Positions 58,137 through 64,000 of a stretch of 64,000 nucleotides of DNA are shown one piece after another (the first letter of the stretch is position 1; each line of letters opens with the position of its first letter). Source of the DNA: Variovorax sp. RA8 (GTDB lineage Bacteria; Pseudomonadota; Gammaproteobacteria; Burkholderiales; Burkholderiaceae_C); NCBI RefSeq assembly GCF_901827175.1, contig NZ_LR594662.1, forward strand, positions 3,968,001-4,032,000, read 5' to 3'. The translations under genes and the position numbers were made by a program. The notes under the pieces are model-generated. The model worked only from the letters and a program-made list of their open reading frames with translations. It was not told the origin of the DNA and searched no databases.

Positions 58137-58942
58137 GAGCGGTTTGCGCTGCTGCTTTCCCCCTCACGCTCGTGCTTGCGCAGGAAGGCGTCGATCAGGT
58201 CGATGAAGCTCGCGGGTGTTTCGAAGATTCCGAAGTGCGACGCGCCCTCAACCAAAATGAGTTCGCCTCGTGCGGCTTCCGCGATGCGACGCGTCACCGC
58301 GGCAGGCAGACTCGCGTCGGCCGCACATGCGACGGCGAGTGTCGGCACATTGATGACAGAAAGTCCCTCGATCGTCTCCACCGCGGAGATCGCCTGCCAG
58401 TTTGCGCTCCAGCTGTACCAGTCCTGCTGGAGCAGCGCCGTTTCGCAGCGCGCGACCAACTGCGCAGGCGCGTGATCGCTGAACCACCTGCGCAGTGTCT
58501 CGGGGACCACCTCTGCCATCTTTCCGGCAATACCAGCGTTCCCCCGGGCGCGGATCGTGGTACGTGCATCGTCACGAAACGTCGCCGACGTGGCACAGGC
58601 AATGAGTGCGCGCACGGCCTGCGGCCTCTGGATGGCAGCATACTGCGCAACCATGCCGCCCATCGAAACGCCAAGGAACGATGCTGCCCCAATTCCCTGC
58701 GCATCTAGGACCTCCCAGATGCAACGCGCATGCTCCGCCAACGTGATGGACGACGTCAGGGGCTCGGATTCACCATGGCCCAGCATGTCTATGGTGATGA
58801 TGGTTCGCACTGGCGACCACGCCGTCACAAAGGCGTCCCACCAAGAGCGGTCGATGCCGATCGGGTGCAGGAGGACGACGCACGGCCCTGCGCCCGACCT
58901 GTCGTAGGCGAGTTGCCCCCGTGAGGTCGAGCAAATCGTCAC
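58133..58942 (-). CDS. Alpha/beta-hydrolase (PcaD/esterase-like)
   Basis: 269 residues from a GTG start with GGGGGC upstream. 'GPCVVLLHPIGIDRSWWDAF' gives the oxyanion-hole HP motif. The nucleophile elbow is 'SFLGVSMGGMVAQYAAIQ', the Asp lies in 'TLAVACAADASLPAAVTRRI', and the His in 'LVEGASHFGIFETP'. General layout resembles 3-oxoadipate enol-lactonases and related C-C or ester hydrolases. It sits between the two dehydrogenase-like genes and overlaps the second. It probably cleaves a CoA-thioester, lactone or ring-cleavage product. Confidence 0.88.
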   Translation of the reverse strand: MTICSTSRGQLAYDRSGAGPCVVLLHPIGIDRSWWDAFVTAWSPVRTIITIDMLGHGESEPLTSSITLAEHARCIWEVLDAQGIGAASFLGVSMGGMVAQYAAIQRPQAVRALIACATSATFRDDARTTIRARGNAGIAGKMAEVVPETLRRWFSDHAPAQLVARCETALLQQDWYSWSANWQAISAVETIEGLSVINVPTLAVACAADASLPAAVTRRIAEAARGELILVEGASHFGIFETPASFIDLIDAFLRKHEREGESSSANRS

Positions 58943-59024
58943 GTGCGGCGCCCCCAGGATTCAGCCCGGACCTTCGGACCCAGTGCCCTTCGCTGCTCGA
59001 TCGTGTTGGCTTCCACCTGGTTGC

Positions 59025-59777
59025 TCACTGGTGATGATTGGAATGCATGACGCTCGTTGATACCCTCGGTGCTGAGCGCAAGAAGGCCATGACAGCCTCA
59101 GTCGCCGCTTCGCGGACTTCGAGCGTGGGCGAGAATGCCGGCACTATGGCACCCAGCACCTCGCTCCCCGTTTCCGCGCCGACACGGGCATCGACCACGA
59201 TGTCGCATTGCGCATGCATTTCTGCCGGATCGACGAACACCTGGTTGCCATCCGGGTTTGTCGACTTGCCCTGCGGGGAAGTGCACAAGACAGTGACGCC
59301 CCAATTGCAGAGGCGCCCCGCGAATTCAAGCGACGTGCGGGGACTGGCAAGAATGCCAACCCGCTTTCCTTTCAGCATCGTCGCGGTGACGCGGCGCGGA
59401 CGCGGTAGCTTCTCGCGCAGTAAACGTTCGGTCTCGCGCAGGTCGTAAAGACGCTCGAGCACAGCGAGGATGCTTGCTTCCGCCAGTCCGGAATGGAAGT
59501 GTGGCGGAGTGATGTCGACGACGTGTGCATGCGCGCGGAGCGGTGCCGTGATCGACACGACCTTGCGAGCATCCGGAGGAATGTCCCATCGCTCGCCATG
59601 CTCTGTGCCGCAGGTCACGAGAAGATCGCATTCACCATCAGGCGCGTCAAGCAACACGCCGCGAAAGCCTGCCACCTCGTGCAGAAGGCGTTCGACATCG
59701 AGCCACCTCCGGGCGCACTTCGTCACCTTGCAGGTAACCGGAGAGGTGACCGCATACGCCTGCGACAACGGTTTCAT
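59025..59777 (-). CDS. Degenerate D-2-hydroxyacid-dehydrogenase-like protein lacking active-site motifs
   Basis: 250 residues. Similarity to the 57180-58136 product is clear in 'ITPPHFHSGLAEASILAVLE' against 'ATPENFEGLAEATVLLMLTL', and in 'LKGKRVGILASPRTSLEFAG' against 'LQGKTVGLLGFGRVGRSVAQ'. The glycines of the NAD-binding GxGxxG are lost, and the Arg, Glu and His catalytic segments are missing or unrecognisable. The frame is intact, and the gene starts one base after the CoA-transferase stop, so it looks maintained rather than decayed. It may be a non-catalytic partner or have a new function. Confidence 0.75.
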   Translation of the reverse strand: MKPLSQAYAVTSPVTCKVTKCARRWLDVERLLHEVAGFRGVLLDAPDGECDLLVTCGTEHGERWDIPPDARKVVSITAPLRAHAHVVDITPPHFHSGLAEASILAVLERLYDLRETERLLREKLPRPRRVTATMLKGKRVGILASPRTSLEFAGRLCNWGVTVLCTSPQGKSTNPDGNQVFVDPAEMHAQCDIVVDARVGAETGSEVLGAIVPAFSPTLEVREAATEAVMAFLRSAPRVSTSVMHSNHHQ

Positions 59778-61007
59778 TTACCCATGTGCCAACTGCAAGG
59801 CACCCGACGCCACGATCAAATCCACGTCTCGTTCCGCTTTTCCCAGCCAGGATGCCAGCACTTGGTGGGCGCCTTCGCCGAGCCTCGGCGGATATCGCGG
59901 AACCAGCGGCGACTCACCTTGCAGCTTGATCGGGTTTCCGACGACTTCGACGGAGCGCCCGTCGAGGTCCTCGAGTTGCATGACCATGCCGCGGCCTGCT
60001 TCGCGCGCATCCGCCAATGCTTCAGGGACCTTCTTGATGAGCGCCACCGGGACGCCCTGACTCTGTAGCGGCTCGATCCAGTCCGCGGCTGGCTTGGTGC
60101 GAAATGCGGCTTCAAGGATCGGCCATAGCTCGTTGCGATGAGCCAGGCGGCTGTGCGCATTGCAAAAGCGGGCATCGTCGGCCAGTTCCGCGCACCCAAG
60201 CGCGGAGCACATCCCCCGCCACATGCGCTCAGTATTGGCGGTCACGACCAATTCGCGTCCGTCCTCGCCGACGAATGACCGGTAGGTGGGAATCGAGTCA
60301 TGCTTGGCGCCTTGCGGTTGTGGCGTGATCCCGGCCACCAAGGCATACGTGCTCTGGTAGGAAAGCATCGCTAACTGGCAGTCCAGCATGGAAATGTCGA
60401 TCGCGCGTCCTTTCCCGGTCCGCTCGCGGTCAGCCAGCGCTGCATTGATCGCGATGGAGGCGTACATGCCCGCCACGATGTCTCCGGCAGGAATGCCGAG
60501 TCTCACCGACGGACGGCCGGCCTCCCCCGTCAAGCTCATAACGCCCGATAGTGCCTGAACGATCATGTCGTACGCTGGGTGATCCTTCCACGGGCCGGTC
60601 TGCCCGAATCCGCTTATCGAAGCCCAGATCAAGCGAGGGTGGTGCGCTCTCAGCCCCCGGCTATCCAGGCCCATGCGCGCGGCGACACCTGGGCGGTAAT
60701 TCTCAACCACCACGTCGCAGACCGCGATCATCTCTTTCAGCAGCGCGACACCGTGTGGCGACTTCAAGTCCAATGCAATGCTGCGTTTGCTCCTGTTGAT
60801 CCCCAGAAAATACGCGCTGTCCCCTTCTACGAAATAAGGTGGAATCGTGCGGCTGGAATCCCCCCCATTGGGTGGCTCGATCTTGACCACTTCGGCGCCC
60901 ATGTCCGCCAAGACCTGGGTGGCAAACGGACCGGACAGGAAAGTTGTCAGGTCCAAGACCCTGTAGCCGGCCAATGGGGCACCCGGCGTGCCGATAGGGA
61001 AAGTCAT
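59778..61007 (-). CDS. CaiB/BaiF-type (family III) CoA-transferase
   Basis: 409 residues. 'LAGYRVLDLTTFLSGPFATQ', 'GAEVVKIEPPNGGDSSRTIP', 'INRSKRSIALDLKSPHG', 'VVENYRPGVAARMGLD', and 'SGFGQTGPWKDHPAYDMIVQ', where the Asp in 'AYDMI' is the acyl-carrying residue. Transfers CoA between an acyl-CoA and a free acid, activating the substrate for the thiolase-containing pathway. Position is between the thiolase (29 bp upstream) and the degenerate dehydrogenase (adjacent). Confidence 0.93.
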   Translation of the reverse strand: MTFPIGTPGAPLAGYRVLDLTTFLSGPFATQVLADMGAEVVKIEPPNGGDSSRTIPPYFVEGDSAYFLGINRSKRSIALDLKSPHGVALLKEMIAVCDVVVENYRPGVAARMGLDSRGLRAHHPRLIWASISGFGQTGPWKDHPAYDMIVQALSGVMSLTGEAGRPSVRLGIPAGDIVAGMYASIAINAALADRERTGKGRAIDISMLDCQLAMLSYQSTYALVAGITPQPQGAKHDSIPTYRSFVGEDGRELVVTANTERMWRGMCSALGCAELADDARFCNAHSRLAHRNELWPILEAAFRTKPAADWIEPLQSQGVPVALIKKVPEALADAREAGRGMVMQLEDLDGRSVEVVGNPIKLQGESPLVPRYPPRLGEGAHQVLASWLGKAERDVDLIVASGALQLAHG

Positions 61008-61036
61008 GGTCTGCCTGTTGCTATGTCAGTGGCTGG

Positions 61037-62185
61037 CTAGCGCGTCAGGATCGTCACGGCGCACGCGCCATGTTCGAAACCGGAGATGCCGCCTCCCGTG
61101 GCGTGGCACAAGCCGATGCGTGCACCTTCGACCTGATGCGCGCCGTTGCGTCCTTGGAGCTGGCGCGAGATTTCGACGATTTGGGCAACCCCGGTTGCCG
61201 CGATGGGGTGCCCACGCGCCATCAGGCCGCCCGAAGGGTTGATGACATGCTTGCCGCCCAACTCCGTCTGGCCACTGCGAAGCAAAGCGACCGCCTCGCC
61301 GGTCCGGGCGAAGCCGAAGGCCTCGTAGTACATGAGTTCGGCGATTGAGAAGGAGTCGTGGATTTCCGCGACGTCTATGTCTTCGGGTCCGATGCCGGCC
61401 GCTTCGTAGGCTTCCGCGGCCGATTTGGTGGACACGTGCGACTTCACCATCGAGATGGGTCCAGGGTCAAAGTGCCCGGAGTGCAGCACGGTCGAGGCGA
61501 CCTTGATCGGCATCGTGCAGCTCGAACGCTTGACCCAATCCTCAGACGCGATGACCACAGCAGCCGCGCCGTCACCCGTCGGACAGCAGTGCGCCAGCCG
61601 CAGCGGGTCGGCCACAATGCGCGAACTTTCCGCTTCTTCGAGCGTGATCGGCGTCGTGAGTTGCGCCAAGGGATTGCGGGCACCATTGGCGCGAGCCTTT
61701 ACGGCGACGCGCGACAGGTCAGTCCGGCTGATGCCGTGCTCATGGATGTATCGCTGCGCGCGCATCGCATAGACACCGGGCATCGTGAGCCCGTGCGCGG
61801 CGTCCCAATCGTCCGGCGACAGGGGCAGCGGGCCGCGCCCGAGCTTGCTGAGCATGTCCACGCCCACCACGAGCGCGACGTCGGCCATTCCCGCTTGGAT
61901 GCGCGCGATCGCTTCACCGAGGGCTGTGGACCCGCTTGAGCACGCGTTTTCGATGTTGATGATGGGCAGGCCCGTCAGCCCGATCTTGCCGAGGATTTGC
62001 TGGCCGGTGAGCATTCCGCCGAGCACGCAAGCGGAGTACGCAACATCGATGTCGTCCTTGCGAAATCCCGACTCGAGGATTGCGGCGCGGGCGGCCGGCC
62101 AGGCGAACTCGCGGTGACTCAGTTCGGGGAAGCGACCGAAGGGGACCATGCCGGTCCCGACGACATATGTATTGCGCGTGCTCAT
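61037..62185 (-). CDS. Thiolase-family protein (acetyl-CoA acetyltransferase / SCP2-thiolase-like)
   Basis: 382 residues. 'YVVGTGMVPFGRFPELSHRE', the acyl-Cys region 'INIENACSSGSTALGEAIAR', 'HDSFSIAELMYYEAFGFA' in place of the usual NEAF, and 'GGKHVINPSGGLMARGHPIA' with the catalytic His. The C-terminal Cys lies in 'GARIGLCHATGGGISG'. This SCP2-type thiolase normally partners with a DUF35 zinc-ribbon/OB protein, encoded directly upstream with overlapping codons (62182-62185). Probably cleaves a beta-ketoacyl-CoA from an aromatic or branched acid. Confidence 0.92.
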   Translation of the reverse strand: MSTRNTYVVGTGMVPFGRFPELSHREFAWPAARAAILESGFRKDDIDVAYSACVLGGMLTGQQILGKIGLTGLPIINIENACSSGSTALGEAIARIQAGMADVALVVGVDMLSKLGRGPLPLSPDDWDAAHGLTMPGVYAMRAQRYIHEHGISRTDLSRVAVKARANGARNPLAQLTTPITLEEAESSRIVADPLRLAHCCPTGDGAAAVVIASEDWVKRSSCTMPIKVASTVLHSGHFDPGPISMVKSHVSTKSAAEAYEAAGIGPEDIDVAEIHDSFSIAELMYYEAFGFARTGEAVALLRSGQTELGGKHVINPSGGLMARGHPIAATGVAQIVEISRQLQGRNGAHQVEGARIGLCHATGGGISGFEHGACAVTILTR

Positions 62186-62601
62186 TGGCCACCCTCCGCG
62201 ACGAAGAGGTAGTCGATCTCGGCCGCTGTCGCCTCCGCCGTCGGCGCTTTGCCGGGGACGACGGAGACGACCATGTCGCACCTGGGCGGCGCTTCCGGCG
62301 TGAAGCCGGTCAAGTGACCGAACACGCGGACCTTCTCGGGGAAGTCCACGTAGCCACCGTATGTCTCCGCCTTGCCGTGCCGAATGGTCGTAAAACTGTA
62401 CAAGGTGCCGGCTGCGGAGAGGCGCAGCGGCTCGACGTCCAGCGCCATGCAACCCGGACACACCGTCGTAGGCGGGAACGTGTTGAATCCGCACGAGCGG
62501 CACCGCGTACCAAGCAGCCGGACCGCGTCCTCGCGGATTTGCTCCAAGTACGGCAAGACAGTTAGTTGGGTGCGTGGGACGCCATCGGATCGGGCTGACA
62601 T
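62182..62601 (-). CDS. DUF35 zinc-ribbon/OB-fold protein, thiolase partner
   Basis: 139 residues. N-terminal helix, zinc ribbon 'GTRCRSCGFNTFPPTTVCPG' continuing to a fourth Cys (CPGC), then an OB-fold beginning 'GTLYSFTTIRHGKAETYGGY' and 'FGHLTGFTPEAPPRCDMVVS'. Family members form complexes with SCP2-type thiolases or acyl-CoA synthases. First gene of the minus-strand operon. It overlaps the thiolase start by 4 bp and is divergent from an IclR regulator gene. Confidence 0.92.
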   Translation of the reverse strand: MSARSDGVPRTQLTVLPYLEQIREDAVRLLGTRCRSCGFNTFPPTTVCPGCMALDVEPLRLSAAGTLYSFTTIRHGKAETYGGYVDFPEKVRVFGHLTGFTPEAPPRCDMVVSVVPGKAPTAEATAAEIDYLFVAEGGQ

Positions 62602-62675
62602 AGTCGCTGCGCCTATTTTCGTTTAACGGAATTAATATCCACTCAACGAGTATAATGGCGCATTGGAAAGTGGAC
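62602..62675. promoter_or_regulatory. Divergent promoter/operator region of the catabolic operon
   Basis: AT-rich 74 bp. A perfect -10 TATAAT (62651-62656) points to the IclR gene and overlaps an in-frame ATG at 62655, arguing that translation begins later, at 62676. The TTCGTTTAACGGAA / TCCACTCAACGAG area (62618-62650) has IclR-operator-like half sites. Confidence 0.45.
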
Positions 62676-63560
62676 ATGAGCACAATCCCACCCGGCCTGT
62701 CCCACGTGACGGGATGGACCCGGCGCGTCTCGGCGCCCGCTCTCCTGAACATGGCCGCCCACATGGAACATTCTTCGAGCGCCGTTCTGCGCGGTGTGCA
62801 CGTCCTGCTTTGCTTGGCTGAAGCGGGCCGCCCGCTCTCGGTAAAGCAGGTGGCGAACGCGCTGCAGCTGCCGACCAGCACGGCGCATCGCATCCTGGTG
62901 CTATTGACGAGCGCGCAGTACGTGACCCAAGATGCGGACGACAGTCGCTATCGAATAGGGCCGGGTTTTCTGCGGCCTGCCAGCACCCTGTTGTTGCTTG
63001 GCCCCTTTTACGAAGCTATCGAGCGCGTTCAGCGCGAGCTTGTCGAGCGCAGCGGTGAGTCTGCTTTCTATGGCGCGTACTTATCCGAGACCCGACGTCT
63101 GCGTTTCATCGCGTCACTGCAATCGCATCACGCAATCCACTACGTAACTCGTACAGACCTCGACTATTCGCTGCTGCGGGGCGCTTCAGGTTGGGCGGTG
63201 GCTTCTGTCCTCCCCGAAACGACCGTGCGGGCCGTTTACCTGCGCGAATGCACCGAAGATCAAGATCAAACGCGCCTGCCGGACTGGGCCAACTTGCTCC
63301 GTTCCCTGGCGTCAGTTCGCCGACAAGGCTATGCGGTGAGCGAAAGCCAGCGCGCCGAGGGCGCGCACGCGATCGCCGCCCCAGTCTTCGCCGCCAAATC
63401 GAATGTCGTCATCGGCTGCGTCGGCGTGTCGATGCCCGCTGCCCGCTGGCGACCTGAACTTACCGCGAAGCATATCGATTTGGTGCGACTCGCGGCCGCC
63501 GACCTGTCAGTTGCGGCGGTGTCCTCATTCTCCGGCACCGATGTGGCGATCTGGAAATGA
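62676..63560 (+). CDS. IclR-family transcriptional regulator of the catabolic operon
   Basis: 294 residues from the ATG at 62676 (GGAAAG upstream). The winged helix is 'SAVLRGVHVLLCLAEAGRPL' and 'QLPTSTAHRILVLLTSAQYV'. The effector domain has 'SGESAFYGAYLSETRRLRFI', 'LLRGASGWAVASVLPETT' and 'ESQRAEGAHAIAAPVFAAK'. Being divergent to the DUF35-thiolase-CaiB operon, it is the likely local regulator. A ~30-residue N-terminal extension precedes the usual domain; an ATG at 62751 is an alternative start. Confidence 0.88.
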   Translation: MSTIPPGLSHVTGWTRRVSAPALLNMAAHMEHSSSAVLRGVHVLLCLAEAGRPLSVKQVANALQLPTSTAHRILVLLTSAQYVTQDADDSRYRIGPGFLRPASTLLLLGPFYEAIERVQRELVERSGESAFYGAYLSETRRLRFIASLQSHHAIHYVTRTDLDYSLLRGASGWAVASVLPETTVRAVYLRECTEDQDQTRLPDWANLLRSLASVRRQGYAVSESQRAEGAHAIAAPVFAAKSNVVIGCVGVSMPAARWRPELTAKHIDLVRLAAADLSVAAVSSFSGTDVAIWK

Positions 63561-63604
63561 ACTCGTTCCCCGAGAGCGCGAAGAGCTGCTCCGCACGGTT
63601 CACT

Positions 63605-64000
63605 TCACCGCGGATTCGGGCTTGCCGGAGAAGAACGAGGCGCACCCAGTGCAGACGACAACTGCTGGGCAGATTTCTTGGCTGCGGCAGCCAATGGCTC
63701 AAGTCTGGTCATGTCGAAGCGCGGCTCGGGAATGACAAACCCCAGCGCACCGTAGATCGAGTTGTTCTGGTCGAATACGGGAGCCATCACACTTACCGCC
63801 TCGGGAACGCGTTGTCCCCTCGTAAACCCATAACCCAGTTCGCGAATCGTGCTGAGGGCTAGCTTCAATTCCTCGCGCTTGGGTGGTTCTCTGGAAGGAG
63901 ACCACTTGGACTCGGCGGCCAGGGCTTCATCCATCTTTTCCTCGGGCAAATGAGCGAGCACCGTTCGACCGCTCGCGCCCCAGACCAGCGAAAGTGGCTT
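63605..64000 (-). CDS. IclR-family regulator, C-terminal part (5' end outside window)
   Basis: The frame is open to the window edge. The visible 131 residues are the effector-binding half of an IclR protein: 'SLVWGASGRTVLAHLPEEKM', 'STIRELGYGFTRGQRVPEAV' and 'SVMAPVFDQNNSIYGALGFV', then the terminal helix 'LAAAAKKSAQQLSSALG'. It converges on the other IclR gene with a 44-bp gap. The DNA-binding domain lies beyond the window. Target unknown, probably a further catabolic operon to the right. Confidence 0.85.
   Translation of the reverse strand, partial: KPLSLVWGASGRTVLAHLPEEKMDEALAAESKWSPSREPPKREELKLALSTIRELGYGFTRGQRVPEAVSVMAPVFDQNNSIYGALGFVIPEPRFDMTRLEPLAAAAKKSAQQLSSALGAPRSSPASPNPR

Noticed and set aside
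62655..62675. ATG at 62655 as start of the IclR regulator
   Set aside because: It overlaps a perfect TATAAT -10 box, so transcription should begin downstream; the ATG at 62676 has a better ribosome site.

Overview
The window is about 64 kb of dense, high-GC bacterial chromosome. Gene content and protein style point to a betaproteobacterium of the Comamonadaceae, most like Variovorax. Pointers are the thiO-thiS-thiG-extended thiE cluster, a sigma factor followed by DUF3619 and DUF3106 proteins and an RDD protein, the aat-bpt N-end-rule pair, two different leuA genes downstream of ilvBHC-pssA, and a typical GC-rich intergenic repeat. No rRNA, CRISPR array or complete phage was seen. There is one tRNA gene.

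Layout. 1-2.8 kb: thiamine thiazole/coupling operon (thiO partial, thiS, thiG, thiE). 2.86-3.9 kb: tRNA-Asn whose 3' half is repeated 920 bp downstream, bracketing a tiny integrated element with one small gene. 4.4-8.9 kb: a 1299-residue trimeric autotransporter adhesin and its BamE-like lipoprotein partner. 8.9-13.6 kb: a secreted protein of unknown function, a minimal DNA-ligase-like protein and a set of small stress-type proteins (PRC-barrel, DUF3606, small paralogues). 13.7-14.9 kb: remnant of a sugar-alcohol ABC transporter joined to a fructokinase gene. 15.4-19.0 kb: two-component system plus DegQ-type periplasmic protease. 19.0-21.1 kb: pobR/pobA, the 4-hydroxybenzoate entry step. 21.1-27.1 kb: an orphan molybdopterin hydroxylase large subunit, aat-bpt, an IclR regulator and pbpG. 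27.2-35.0 kb: branched-chain amino-acid genes ilvB-ilvH-ilvC, pssA, a leucine attenuator, and two leuA genes. 35.3-38.8 kb: sigma factor, DUF3619, DUF3106, RDD, dgkA and LOG-family genes. 38.9-43.4 kb: P-II protein, drug/metabolite exporter, FemAB-like acyltransferase, and an idonate/gluconate dehydrogenase pair. 43.4-46.7 kb: soluble and membrane pyrophosphatases, divergently transcribed. 47.7-53.6 kb: a compact minus-strand lipid operon (PLD-family lipoprotein, membrane desaturase, beta-ketoacyl synthase III fused to a haem-oxygenase-like iron oxidase, an uncharacterised protein, two small proteins). 53.7-56.7 kb: peroxiredoxin, aldehyde dehydrogenase, ZIP metal transporter. 57.2-64 kb: a catabolic cluster with somewhat lower GC (DUF35 protein, thiolase, CaiB-type CoA-transferase, two D-2-hydroxyacid-dehydrogenase-like proteins, alpha/beta hydrolase) between IclR regulators.

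How it fits together. The housekeeping parts (thi, ilv/leu, pss, glnB, ppa/hppA, aat/bpt) describe a prototrophic aerobe with aromatic-acid catabolism. The observations judged most worth follow-up are the desaturase / KASIII-iron oxidase fusion operon (48-53.6 kb), the leucine leader peptide and attenuator (30.5-30.66 kb), the tRNA-Asn att duplication (2.86-3.86 kb), the membrane pyrophosphatase with a C-terminal OmpA-like domain, and the degenerate dehydrogenase paralogue in the catabolic cluster. Assignments rest on reading motifs and gene order by eye; no database or structure search was run.
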